Shown here one piece after another: positions 22,580 through 35,421 of a DNA stretch of 64,000 nt (position 1 is its first letter; the number at the start of each line of letters is the position of its first letter). Location of the stretch: positions 155,858 through 219,857 of the forward strand of contig JAPYMA010000118.1 of NCBI GenBank assembly GCA_035041965.1, written 5' to 3'. The DNA is from Anisakis pegreffii (lineage: Eukaryota; Nematoda; Chromadorea; Rhabditida; Anisakidae). A program made the translations under genes and the position numbers. The notes beneath the pieces were generated by a model that was given only the letters and a program-made list of their open reading frames with translations, made no database searches and had not been told where the DNA came from.

Positions 22580-25500
22580 TTTGTTGTTGAATTAATCACT
22601 CGATTGTGATCATCTTTATCACTGCATTGCGCTGAAATGTTTCTTTCTCTGTATGAAAAGTGACATTATCTTCTACTGTAATATTGAGTTCATTTTTGTT
22701 TCTTTATCAATTAATTGTTCATTATGACCTGAGAAAATACCACTTTAATTTTTGAATATTTATCATCAAGGTGACCGTATTTTATTTTTATCAATCTCGT
22801 TCGGTGCTAATACGTGTACACCTAAGAAATCCTGATCCTTTATCGCAAAAGCTTTTCGAATTATATTCTTCAGAGTGGTTTATAATCTGTTAAATGATAA
22901 TTCACAGTACAGAATATTCATGCTCAGCATTATTTCTCATCAGCTGTTTTCCGGCTTATGCATGTATTATCAATCGTGTGTCACTGATTCGATTGGATGA
23001 CTCATAAAAGCATCCTGAACAATTTGCATAGCAATTATTGCCTCTCACTCCCTCTTTCCTCATAAAGTTTTTCCTTTTTTCTGGTCAAAATCTTGAAGTT
23101 GTGCACTGTAATATGCTATCAGCATGGGATTTTATGCGTCAAGGTTTTCAATACCGTTTATGTATCGTTATAGATCAAAAACAATGGCTGTTCGTAACTG
23201 AGTAATGAGATTTATTCGAACTGGTATTATAATTAAACTTTGATTAGTGCATGAAAACGGCACTCAGGCAACAACGGTACTTAATGTTTCTTCACCGTCG
23301 TTAAATCTTGATGTAATCTCTCATCTTTATGAAACGAAATTAGCTACTCGAAATGGACATATCTTTCTCTGAGAAATCATTGTCAGTCTTTTCATTCTCA
23401 TTCTTAACAACATTTTGAAGTTGTTGCAATAATCACATTCAACGTTGATTCATTCTGTATAGATGTTTCAACTCGAACCAAATAACTCAGTGAAGCAGTA
23501 TGCTTAATTTTCAGAGAAGTGGAATATAGTTCGATAGAATATTAACAGTAAAATTAAGTAAGTGTCACCATATTTCGTGCCTAATTCCTTCCCATTTTAT
23601 AAGGGTTACATAAGTGACTTGGAATCGTCGCTTATCATCACTAATCATGTGATGAATGTATCATTTTGATCTCACATCACATCATTGAATAATCGTTAGA
23701 CGTCAATCGAACACGTTCATGAATAGTTGAATTCAGTTCTTATCGAAATAAACGTTCTTCATACCATCGATACCTTTTTATCATTAATCAACAGCATTTT
23801 CATCTAGAAGCAGCTGCACTTTATAATCTATCAACTGCCTTTTATCTCATTCATCTCTCAAAATTGTTACTTGTTTTCATTTTTATCTTATCAATTAACT
23901 CGACGCGTTACCTTTACGAATGTTCTTTTATTTTGTCTTCTACTTTTTCATGTTTACATTTACAAGGTATGGCATACTTATTGTTAATTTGTTCAATAGA
24001 AGGACTCATTGTTCTGGAATATTTATTTTCAATGCATAGTTACAGTCTTGAACACTTGAAATGTCAAAAAACCCATTTGAAAGAGACGTCAAATACCTGA
24101 TAGATTTTTTCTGTTGCTGATTTTTCTTCTACGTAATCCTTTGTCTGAAACGATTACCCTTAAAAATATTGTTTATGTCAATCAAAAGTACGTTGCGTTG
24201 CAAATTTCGATTCCTTTCTGTTCTGGAAAACGTTTCGTTGCAACCTCTTAAAAGTTGTCATATCTTTTTCGAACCAATGTGTCTCTCTCAACAAAATCAT
24301 TTCAGTTTTATCGTTCATTTAGTAAACAAAAGCTTTTTTCAGCTACTTCACTCGCTTCATATTCATAGAATAGATTGTTCCTGTTAACATCGTTTTATGT
24401 GCAATCCCTCAATTCATTCACGTATATCAGTTGCAAGCAAGTAAGTGGAGAAATTCTGTCAAATAAGGAATGGTTCGTAGAGCAACGGTTTTCATGCTCT
24501 CGCTCTCCTTAGCAGATCGTCTCCAACAATGTGGCAGATCGCAAGTATCCATCTGCATATGACAGCAATGAGCGCCTCCAACAGACTGGTACATGCAACA
24601 GATCAGGGAATGGATGCAGTGATTAGGAAGGTTGATGCTAAAAATTCATCGGTAAAATGAAAGTAGCATTTTGAAAATATTACTGAGCAACTGTAGGCTG
24701 AAGTTTTTTTAAAAGATCAGTCAGCATCAATTTGCCGTTCTCCTCAGTACCCTCTAACATACTGAAATTCGCTCTCAGGGGGATGCCTTTGCCAGCCTCT
24801 ATGAGACTTATTGGCATAAGGTCTGCTGATTGTAATTATTATCGGTATGTATCATTTAAAACTTTACTGTAGAGGTATTTTTATTGATAGATTAAAGATT
24901 GCAATCTCAGTTATGTATTGGAATGAAATCGAATGACTAATCAACGAGAATTTGAAATGGTATTATGTTTGGAGCAGTCAAAAATGTGTTTTTAATTGAT
25001 AATCTCAAAAAGAGTTTAACATTCTTAAATTGAAATTCGTTCGTTTCAAACGTTAATCATTATCAGCACCATCGTGTGCTTTCCTCCACAACAAAGAAAT
25101 TATTCAAGTAAATTTCTGATTTTTCACTACGAACAGCCGTGCACAATTATCAGTCGATCATTTGTTCATTATTGAACTTCATTCACTCATATCACTTTCG
25201 GGTATCTCTAAATAGTGAAATTTGATGCAATTAGCAGTGATTTGGATTTGTGAGCTGATTCATCATTGAAATCTATTGATAAAATAAACTAAATTTGTAC
25301 GTATTTCATTCGATAAATTAATCAATGCATCCATCCGTCTATTCTACGATTCATCAATTATTCACTCAGCAACAATCAAAGGAATCATTCCAACGATGTA
25401 CACATCTATTCCCATAAATGTTCTCTTGCTTAGTCATCTTACGTTTGATATTATGGGTGTGTGTGTGTATGTACAAGATGCAAGACAAGAATGAATCAAA

Positions 25501-27488
25501 GGAAGCTAGCTTGCTTGTTTTTCACTCATTCCAAACAAAATATTTTGGCTTTCAATATGATCATTAGAGCGTTCGCAATTGATCTTTTATTATCAGTACT
25601 CGTTTGAATGTTAGAAATGATCACTTCGTGTTCCAGTTTAAACACAATCTCTTTAATGGCCATAACCAAATATATACATGGCCTATTTTTAGTGCTACTA
25701 AACCAGCATTATCATTTATGATTGTTCGAACACAACTTAAACTTTTGAAATTTACTTTTGCGTTTTTGTCAGTGATCGTTACAACTCATCGCTGTTCAAC
25801 ATTATCGTACGTATTCACCCACTTCTTTGTCGTCGAATTTTCCAGTTGATTGATTGTTTTTCCCTGTCTATTTGAAAATTTCGCTATGAAGTTAACTTTC
25901 CAAACGAATTTGATTCGAAGTCAGCATACAAAGTAAAACACAAGAAATGTTTTAGAAATTGTATTTACCGATGAAGTTAGAAAAAAGCATTTCGAAATGT
26001 ATGGTAGAATAACAAACGCTTTATTTAAAAACTACGACGTATTTGGCTGAGAATAAGCGGTTAAGTTCGATCACTTATTGTTTACCTGATACAATGTGGT
26101 TGTTTAAAACTCGCGAAAAAAAAACATTCCCAAACGATTCATTCATTTTGTTACGTGTAATATCTTATCCATGTAAATATCATTTTTTTCAGTTCTTTTC
26201 TCAACTGTGAAGTTTTACATGAGAAGAATGTTGAACCGTTAGCAAACGGATGATTTTAGATAAATAATGATATTCTAAAAGGATGTATTACTCATTAATG
26301 GGAATAGATAGTATTATTGTTGAGCTTTCATTAAAATATGTAGCCATCTTGTGAACAAACGTTTTTTATAAATTAATTCTGCTTTTTTTGAATTATGATG
26401 CGGAATGAGATATATTTTCGTTGTTAGTTCAGTGTTTTATCGTTAATAGTTGGTCGATTGTCAGTCAGTTTGATCGGTCACTTGAAGAAATATACGTCGT
26501 AGCTTTCGCGAAACGACTTCCTTCCGCAACGTCATTTCGGAATGCTGTTTGACTTCATTGTGTGAATAGGACTTCTTAAAGATTTTTTTCAATATATTGC
26601 TGAACATTGGTTTCCAATTCAATTGTTTTGGCGAATCATTTTCTTTTATCACTTTTTAACTGGTGAAACCGCTAAGCGAACAAAATTGCACGAGAAACGC
26701 GCGCATATTCCAATTGCTTATTCAGTGAAGACTTTAAAGCGTTTTCGATCAAATGTTTCTGTCTTTTTACGAGTTCGATTTTGATACGTTCAGCTGAAAG
26801 CTTTTCCCAATTGAACTGGCTTCGTCCAAAATATGACGACCTAATAGGGTACTTCATTACTATGTCACCACTCAATAAATTAATAAAGCACTAATTTTCT
26901 TTCAAACGAACTGCGTTGAGAAACGTCTGAAGTGGGTATTGTTTAAGGAAACCAACTTGTAAAAAATTCTCTTCATTCGATCGTTCAGTGTGGATGCCTA
27001 CAAATTTTATCATCATATCATTGACTCATAATTTCTTCCCTTTTATGTCAGTTGTATCTAGCAATTCCACAAAAATATCAAGTGGCTTAATATTTATTAA
27101 TATTCATCAATGTTACTTTTCTTTTCTTCATTAAAACTGATTATAAACTGGTATTATAATTATATTAAGTTTAAGCATTTCAAGTTTTTGTAAATTATTT
27201 GAATGAATTACTGAAATGAGTGTGATAATAGAGTAGATATTGGATGTGTTCTGTTGCTTTATATAGATCAAACACTTTTGGTTGATGCAGTTTCGTTTTT
27301 TGATGATGTTTCACGAGTAGGTGTGATGTGTTGTGCTTCCATTGCAATCAGATACAAACCGAACCACTCAGCTTTGTTCTTGTAACGCTAGATAAACGTG
27401 TTGATAAATTCGCTTTCGTATTCGTTGTTGGTGTTGATGTTTATTTATTATTCGTATTTTCATTATTATTCGTATTTTCAAAATTTAG
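22580..27488. other. AT-rich stretch with no supported gene
   Basis: Frames are short and featureless. One patch near 24515-24655 (MWQIASIHLHMTAMSASNR, continuing to KNSS before GTAAAA) has mildly better composition and a donor-like end, but its phase (0) does not fit the csnk-1 exons and no start or acceptor supports it. The segment is best treated as csnk-1 intron or intergenic DNA. Confidence 0.5.
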
Positions 27489-27609
27489 ACGGGTGTCGAC
27501 GCAGCGGTCGTCGAACAAACTATTGGGTGCCGCAGGACCATCGTTGGGCGGCGGCCAACATATCGCCCAGATTCTACACGGTCTTCAAGGTCCGTTTTAC
27601 AATTTGCAA
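27489..27609 (+). CDS. csnk-1: Candidate alternative N-terminal exon of csnk-1
   Basis: This 121-base GC-rich island lies in AT-rich DNA, bounded by AAATTTAG and CAA|GTCACT. With one base completing the phase-2 codon from the 18180 exon, it reads RVSTQRSSNKLLGAAGP, then SLGGGQHIAQILHGLQG, then PFYNLQ, and leaves phase 0 exactly into [13 protein letters not shown] at 28764. That junction, GPFYNLQ-VGKKIG, parallels GPNFK-VGKKIG encoded by the 28483 exon. Entry and exit phases are the same as those of the 28464-28569 exon, so the two behave as mutually exclusive alternatives. The isoform would be about 447 residues. This is inference from phase, composition and junction similarity. Confidence 0.6.
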
Positions 27610-27861
27610 GTCACTCGATCTCATCTGTTACATCTTCAATTTACACATTATTTGTCGAGGAACCAATCAGCCAGTGCAAATTCGATCTGTAAGCAGCAAA
27701 TTTTGATATAACATTGCGCTCGGGACGAATATGCGAGATATAAATGCTATTGTGTTTGAATGATGCTTTCGAAGATGAAGCTTTTGATTGTTGTTTAAAA
27801 CTGTTGCCGGTATCAAATAGGTTTGTTCATAATGAGTTTCTCGAAACTTATTAAAAAACTG

Positions 27862-28306
27862 CTATCTGGACAATCTGCCTAAAGACGTTCAACCTAGTAA
27901 CAGAAACATTTTGCCTAATAGGCATTTTGCATAACGGACGGTTTGCCTATTGGGACATCCAAATATAGTTCCGTGAAGGAGACTGCTGAAGCAAGCTGTC
28001 CATCATCGGTGATAAACATAAACTAGACGCGTTGTTTCTTCTTGATAACTTCATTGGTCAAAATTTTATTTTGATTGAAGCCAACAAAATCACCAACGTT
28101 GATATGTACACGTGTTCTAATAATAGCCACGAGATGACCATCCCCAGCATGTTCTGAACGGGTGCGTCTAACAGTCTCGCACGCGCTCTAGGCAAAATGA
28201 CATTAGGCAAAATTCGTATTAGGCAAACTTTGATAGGCAAAATGTCCATTAGGTAAAACTGTCGTTAGGCAAAGCGTCTTTAGGCAGATTATCCGGTAAC
28301 GTTAAA
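27862..28306. repeat. GGCAAA foldback repeat, long copy in csnk-1 intron
   Basis: The left end CTGGACAATCTGCCTAAAGACGTT and the reverse complement of the right end TTACCGGATAATCTGCCTAAAGACG match. Inside, units of about 20-24 bases of the form TAGGCAAAATGTCCAT repeat at least seven times in the right arm. It lies between the two alternative csnk-1 N-terminal exons. No coding potential and no clear target duplication were seen. Confidence 0.75.
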
Positions 28307-28482
28307 AACTAGCACAAACGAGTGATTTCAGTTGAAGAAATAGTTTTGTTTTGAAAAAATTTGACTCTAGATTGGAAACATAAAATAGTTTTCTCTTTTA
28401 TCGTCCAATTTTAATGTTGTCAGCGTTCGTAAGGGTCAATTGTTGCTGAGTTTAGGGTGCAGCAGTCAAGTACAGACAAACA

Positions 28483-31400
28483 TGACGAACGTGCGAGGGC
28501 CGAGTTCATCTGCTTCTGCCTCAACGACAACTTCAACTGGCGTTCTTATGGTCGGCCCAAATTTCAAGGTATGATTCTTGCTTCATCTCACTCTTTTTTT
28601 TGTGGAGTTCTCATGTGGAAGTATCAATTTGTTTTTGATCAGTTTAGTAATTCAGTTGCCGCATCTTTTTTCTTCATTTTTCGTTTGTTAAAGTGATTTG
28701 TAATTTAGTTGTCGTTAAGTTTCATATTGAAAAGATTTTTTTCTTACTAATTGACTCTTTCAGGTTGGGAAAAAGATCGGATGTGGTAATTTTGGAGAGT
28801 TGAGATTGGGGAAAAATCTCTATAACAATGAGCATGTAGCCATAAAGTTGGAGCCTATGAAGAGCAAAGCACCGCAGTTGCATTTAGAATATCGTTTTTA
28901 CAAACTTCTCGGACAAAATGGTATGCATGATGTTGACACGACTGTTGTTCAGTTAATTTCTTGTAGTGGAATAATTTGCTTCGAAGGTTTCCCATAACAT
29001 TCCATTCTTTAACAATCCCAATTCAAAATTTCAAGTTGAAACCGCCTTTGCGTCTATTTTTTGTTTGTTAACAAAAGTCGCGATGGATAATGATTAAATT
29101 TACACGGTTTATCATGATGATTGTTTCAGAGGGTCTACCTCAAGTACACTATTTTGGGCCATGTGGTAAATATAATGCATTGGTTATGGAATTATTAGGT
29201 CATTCATTAGAAGATCTGTTTGACATTTGCGATCGCAAGTTTTCGCTTAAAACTGTCTCAATGATTGCGATGCAGCTAGTTAGTTATACGTTTCGAAACT
29301 TTGTTGCAAAGTTCTTTGATTATCAATTATCGATAAAATTTTGGATGAAAAGTTTCGCTGACGATAAGATGTCGGCCATATGGTACGGAAGGGAGTCGAT
29401 CAATCGCTCGAAAACGTTTTGAGATATAGAAAGCTGATCAGAATAATATCGCAGTTTTAAAGTGATCTATAAACTAACGTAGAATGGTGATGGGAATGAA
29501 ATACGAATTAATTTAGATGAGGCGGATAGAATATGTTCATTCAAAGCATCTGATTTATCGAGATGTGAAGCCTGAAAATTTCTTGATAGGACGGCACTCA
29601 ACCCGTAAACAACATATTTTACACATAATCGATTTTGGACTCGCCAAAGAGTACATCGATTGCGATACTGGTTTGTCTTCCTTTTGCTTCAATTTGCCAA
29701 GCTTGTGGTCCTTTCCGTATCTTTAAAGATGCAATTGTGAAATACGACTATTAGATCGTAGTGGATTTATGTGGACAAAATTAACAATATAACTGAGTTT
29801 CTATGAAGAGAGACAATACTTTTAGAAGTGAACGGAAAGGAATACATAAAAATCTATGCTGTCACAATTGTGGTATGATTGTCGTGAACACACTTCTCGT
29901 GAAATTTACAGAACGATCATGATAAAATTATGTTTCACATACTGAAGTATTCAGAGGTTGATTTGCAGGCAAACATATTGCTTATCGTGAACACAAGTCG
30001 TTAACGGGTACAGCCAGGTATATGTCAATCAATACACACCTTGGTAAAGAGCAGAGTAGGAGAGATGACCTCGAGGCCCTCGGTCATATGTTTATGTATT
30101 TTCTTCGTGGCTCGTTGCCTTGGCAAGGTCTTAAAGCGGATACACTCAAAGAACGCTACCAAAAAATCGGCGATACTAAAAGGGCGACACCGGTTCAGGT
30201 CCTCTGTGAAGGATTTCCTGGCAAGTTTACATTGTGTTTTTCTGCTTCACTTAGTCGACTTTTCAATTTTGCTTTTGTTGATGAACGGTGCAATTTTTCT
30301 GGATTGTGTCTTGCAGTTAGGAGTCGTTTAAGTAAACTAAATTTTAATGAAAAATTCACGTTGATTACACTCCCAACGTCCTGGGAGACAAGATCAATTA
30401 GCTGGTCTCCACGTTTAAGTCAAACGCAAGCCAGAATCATTGCTATTGTTCTTTTTTTTTCGTTTCATGAGCTTTCAATTAAATATCTGTGTTCTGTGAG
30501 TACCTCACCATCAATTGATTATTAATTTTATCGAAGTAGTATTTCAAAATTACGTTGAAGAATAGTTTCAACACGAATATCCATCAGCATTCGGTTGTTT
30601 TCAGAAGAATTTGCTCAATATCTACGATATGCGCGACAATTGGATTTTTTCGAGACGCCTGATTATGAGTACTGCTATAATCTATTCAAATCTGTACTAG
30701 ATCGACTTGGTTTCACGTATGATTACGAATTCGATTGGACACCAAAACTCAATCAAGTGGTTTGCTCTTTCTCAAAAATTATACTGAATAGTTGCAATTC
30801 ATTGAATAGTTTTTTGCATTCAACTCTTTTGGTGTAGTTATTCAATACTGTCCGAAGATTCACTATACACTCCGTTTGTTTTCGTCATGTTCACTATTCT
30901 TCTTTCGTAACTTAATAAATGTATTACAGTCAACACCATCTGGTTCGTTACATGCCGGTGATGGCGCACATAAAGGAGATACAAAAAGAGGTGGTATGGC
31001 GAAGGGTCGTGAGGACGCGTTGAAACCTTCCAATCCTGGTACTGGTGGACAACCAGCTGGTGGTGGATTTGGTTCTACTCAAGTCAGTTATTATTATTAT
31101 TATTATTATTATCACCTCTTTATTATTTATGTTTTCATGGCTGCATTGTTGAATTGTCTCATAAGATCACTTACCGTTTCCGTTTACTGCGTAATGAGTT
31201 GCTGTTTTATTCAATTATTATCGATGAACGCTAGCAATTTCTTGTAAGAAATTTGTTTGTGATTCGCACAAAAAGCGACATAACTTATTGATGGTTTATA
31301 TGCAGTTGTTTAGTGGAGAATCAATTAATTAATGAGTAAATGATTCGATTTGAGGTGATAAATTCAAATACGGGAGATATGGTTGAGGATCCCGGCGGTC

Positions 31401-31594
31401 GTTCACAGCAACCAATTGCTCACGCTGAAGATAATAGCGAAGTGAAGTAAGTGTGTTGTTTTAGCAAATGACACGGTGGTCGATATCGTTCTGATAGTGG
31501 CTGTTATGTGATAAGTAAGTTGTTGTTAAGAGATGCATCTTTCAGGTGCTGTTGCTTCCGTCGTCGAAGGCGAAAGGTACCACAGCAAAAATGA
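28483..31594 (+). CDS. csnk-1: Casein kinase I gamma (CK1 gamma)
   Basis: Ser/Thr kinase of the CK1 gamma branch, anchored to membranes by C-terminal lipidation; it acts in Wnt-type signalling and membrane and spindle events. Exons: 28483-28569, 28764-28920, 29130-29278, 29517-29670, 29969-30220, 30605-30756, 30930-31082, 31355-31446 and 31546-31594. All phases agree and give 414 residues, normal for the family. Visible motifs are the glycine loop GCGNFG (35-40), VAIK Lys57, YRDVKPEN with catalytic Asp147, DFG at 170-172, the CK1-specific [20 protein letters not shown], and a Gly-rich tail ending [11 protein letters not shown]...QQK (C400-C402), the palmitoylation-type end. Intron 5 is a GC-AG intron (CCTG|GCAAGT). 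The start [12 protein letters not shown] fits the usual Ser/Thr-rich head. Upstream exons may give other N-termini. Confidence 0.96.
31082..31115. repeat. (ATT)n microsatellite at csnk-1 intron 7 donor
   Basis: GTCAGTTATTATTATT...: the triplet run begins six bases after the donor site. It could vary in length near a splice site. No function is claimed. Confidence 0.8.
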
Positions 31595-34500
31595 GAAGCA
31601 GCGCTGTCGTATTGCAGTCCTTCCTACTTTTTCGCTTTCCCCTTTCTCAGCTCGACAATTCATTTTTGTTTTAGCGCTGCGTATGCTCTTACAATTGTCG
31701 TACCGGTGCTTAACTATCGCCTCGCCTTTCCTCTTCTCAAAACACGTCGCGTTTTCATTTATATATCTTCTTCGTTTTATTTTTATTTTGATCATGTATA
31801 TCAATAATTTATTTTTCATTTTCTTCTCTTCATTCTCATTATTATTATCTTTATTATCATTATTACTGTTAATATGATTATTGTCATTACTAACTTTATA
31901 CGTCATTTTCCCTATCCACCCTTGAAACGATATTGTCGTATATCAATTCTACCTTTCATCGTTTCTCTCTTAATTGTTTGTGGCATGTGATCTCTGCCAA
32001 AAACTTTCTTTAAAAGCGATTTATTTCGCTTATTTGGTCACTGACAATATTTAAATAATTACAAATCTACAATTATGCATCATTCATTTGATTGATCAGT
32101 GTTCCAATTTATTTACAATGTTTTTTGCGGAGTTTTATTGTCTGTTTTTAATGCTCTCATGTGAGTTGTTTGCCGATTGTGCACATCACTTTTTTGAGAG
32201 ATTGATTATTGATTTGTGAGGTGATGATATTTCTAACGAATGGCACTCGCAGAATGGCTGGATTCACTTGCATTCGCATTCAGGGTTTCGTGCAACATTG
32301 TAAATGCGCAATCTGTCAGATTCAAGTGGTGAAGTTATGGAATGAAGTTTAATTTGTGTTTGGTTGTAGAATGAATGTGTTGTTGGTTATAAAGCAATGA
32401 AATAAGTGTCGTTTTGATTTTGTTTCACTGACAAACAACCAACTCAAAACTGATGTGCTGTTTTGAATGTGCTGATTATCTGTGTGTGCCACTTTCATTT
32501 TTATGAGATTTGCAATGATAAGCGGATGAGGACTGCGTACATTCGACCGCTGCACTACTCTACGGCACCCGTCCCCGACGTTTCGTTGCTTTCTGCTATC
32601 GCTAACTTTTCTTCATTCCTCTTCTCGTACCACACCAACTGAGGTGCCCGTATCATCTTCTCCTCCACCAAAGTTACATCACATTTCTACGCTACATCCA
32701 ACACTCAAAATCTGTTCGCTTTCTTCTCACCGTTATGCACTTCATTAAAAATTTATTTCTTGCGTATACTGAATCCTAATCCATTTTTTCTTCCAAACTG
32801 TTCTGATTTTTGTCATCAAAATCTTTCAGCATAGCGGTTTCGCGCTGTGGGTGGCCAATCTTGTTGGATGTGCGCGTTTCTTTCCGCTGAGTTTCTGTTG
32901 CTGATGATGTTGTATGTGAAATAGGTTAACCACGAAAAAAAAAACAGTTCAACAGTTCAAACAGCCTAATCGTTAAGGTGTCAAAGTATTTTGATGCGTA
33001 GTCGTTTTCGAATTCATTTTGGGAGACATAAACAAACATTTGTATTGCTCAATAGTTTTGTCGGGTGTTATGGGCTGGAATGGAATTTTGCGTATTAATT
33101 TATGTGTTCTATTTTAAATGCCTGTGAATAAATCAAATTGTATGTTTTGTGAAGAGAAAAGAAGAGATTTACGCGCTGCTGTTTTTCTTCTTGATTGTAA
33201 TAACTGAATTCAGATTTCGTGTTCATAATTGAATAATTAATTGATTTGCTCGTTTTCTCATCTTACTCATTATAATTGTGAACGATTGATTGACGTTTGT
33301 TTGCTCCGTATAAATTGTTTCTTTGTGATTACTGCAGTGTGTTTTGTTATATGTACTCATTTAGGATTGTTCATTTACTTATTTCAATATTGCCACTCTA
33401 TCCCTCATCCACCACGTTCGGACACTGCGTATTCTGCTCGTACAGTTCATACACTTCTAGCAGTAAGACGTGATTCCATCCAAAGCGCAACTTTTTATGT
33501 TTGTTTTTTTTTGTATGTTTAAAATACAACTGGTTGGGTTGAGCTAGTCTTGTTCAATGAGCCTGCATTGCTGTCGTATTCTTCATTCAAACACTCCATC
33601 TTATAGTTTTAGTATGCATATATTGTAGAAGAGGTTTCATAACCCTATATTCAAATTGTTGTATGATGTTTAAAATCTCCTCGAACATACACAAAGAATA
33701 TGTTGTAGTTGTTGGATTGGGTAATATTTCAATTAATTAGAATCAATATTTCACCTATTTAGTGGTTGTTCACCTCTACGCCTAATATCGCGATGAAATG
33801 ATTCGGATTTTTGAAGATATTTGTAATATCAAAAGAATAATCCAGTACGCCACGCAGCCGGACTAGTTGTTTGAAAGTGCAGATAAAAGGAGTATTATTA
33901 ACATTCGAGTAGAATAATGCGTTGATTGTTCAATCAATTCGTTTCTTTAGCTAATTCTACCCTACAGGAGTAACACGAGTGAAGATTGTTTATTATTTAT
34001 GATATTACTCGCTGACTGCTTTCGTGAGTGGGTCTAGTAAATTCCTGCATGCTGTCATTCTAATGAACTTTATGCTAAAGCATTTTATCTACATCTTCGT
34101 GATGCTTTTTTGAATTTTTCTCAGCTGATATGCTTAGGTTTTTAAAATTTCTTTCGAATAATATCTCCAAGTTCATCATTACTATCGTTCATTTGTGAAA
34201 TCATAACATCCCATCAAGTTGGTTTCTGCCATGCCACCTTCGAACATTCACCCAATTGTATATTATAATTTTAACCACAGCTCTTGAGCATGTGATATAT
34301 GACTGTATTAGTATTAATACTATGATCGATTTAATGGTTCAGTTAACAAACTACCAACGAATTGTTCGCTGTCCACATAGTTCGATTAATCACCCACGTA
34401 CCAGTCGATCGTTTACACTTGATAAAAGTTTCGAAATTGATGATGCATCGAGCTGAAAACACTGAATCATCATTCGTTTGCAGTTGCATTCTGAAAGAAG

Positions 34501-35300
34501 AATGCACTCATCTCGACTCAACTGCATCCACTTTCGTGATATCAATTAAAGCCGTTCGTTAAATTTACTTTTTGCGTTTATACCTCTTTCTCTTCATCTC
34601 TTTGAAACGCGTAAACGCCTTCGTATGCAATTCGAGCTCGTGCATTTGCTGAAAAAGAGAAGTTCTTTCATTCCTTCTCTGAGAATTTTTACCAACTTGA
34701 TGCAAATAGTTACTCATCCTCGTGAATTTTTGTTGTCGGCTGTATTTTATGTTTGCTTCATTGGTTTTGTGTGAACAGCTATAAGCACCGAATTACTTAA
34801 GAAACGATTCCGCTACCATCCTTGCAGAAGCCTCAAACATCTTTCGACGAAATAATAATCCATAATTCGACTTTTTAAAATCTTTACGAGATTATTTATG
34901 AATGTTTATTAGCATGATAAAACTTCATCCGAATAGTGATATTAATAGTAACAATAGTAATAATAACAGTAACAGTAAAAATAATAGTAATGATAATAAT
35001 TTCAGTGGTAGTATTATTACATATTATTAGAACGTCTCAGAAACATATTCACTACGGTTCATCGAGTAACATAAGTAGCTATTTTGATTCACTTTGTTTA
35101 ATTGATTATTTTTCAACAAAGAAAATACAGCTGATAACTCATCTTCTCTCTCATGATTCATCTTCTCTTGTCTGAGTAAATTTGCATAGCTATAGTGGAG
35201 AATTTGACGGGCTCCACTGCACAACTTATGAAGGAGAATATGCGGTAAACAGATTTTTGAAGACTTTCATGCAACGAAGAAATTTCGCAATATTGATTAT
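31595..35300. other. csnk-1 3' UTR and intergenic DNA
   Basis: The first few hundred bases after the csnk-1 stop are pyrimidine-rich and probably 3' UTR. Beyond, no frame has coding character. Triplet-rich tracts occur at 31840-31880 and 34935-35010 (AGTAATAATAACAG type). Confidence 0.6.
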
Positions 35301-35303
35301 TTT

Positions 35304-35368
35304 TGACACTATATAAACTCATTTGACACTATAAACTCATTATGACACTATATAAACTCATAACCCAC
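35304..35368. repeat. Three-copy tandem GACACTATATAAACTCAT
   Basis: Three copies of a 17-20 base unit sit just upstream of the Merlin transposase remnant. They contain TATAAA, so they could include its promoter, but the simplest reading is a tandem duplication. Confidence 0.6.
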
Positions 35369-35421
35369 ACAACTCATCTTCCGATTGGTTTGCGTAAGGT
35401 ATTGTTGCTTTCTAATGGATT

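Noticed and set aside
31526..31906. 126-codon minus-strand frame overlapping the csnk-1 end
   Set aside because: It is antisense to the last csnk-1 exon and its pyrimidine-rich 3' region; the Asn/Lys-rich translation reflects the T-rich plus strand, not a protein.
34936..35175. 79-codon hydrophobic frame (ILIVTIVIITV...)
   Set aside because: It is generated by AATAGT/AGTAAT triplet repeats and has no supporting structure.
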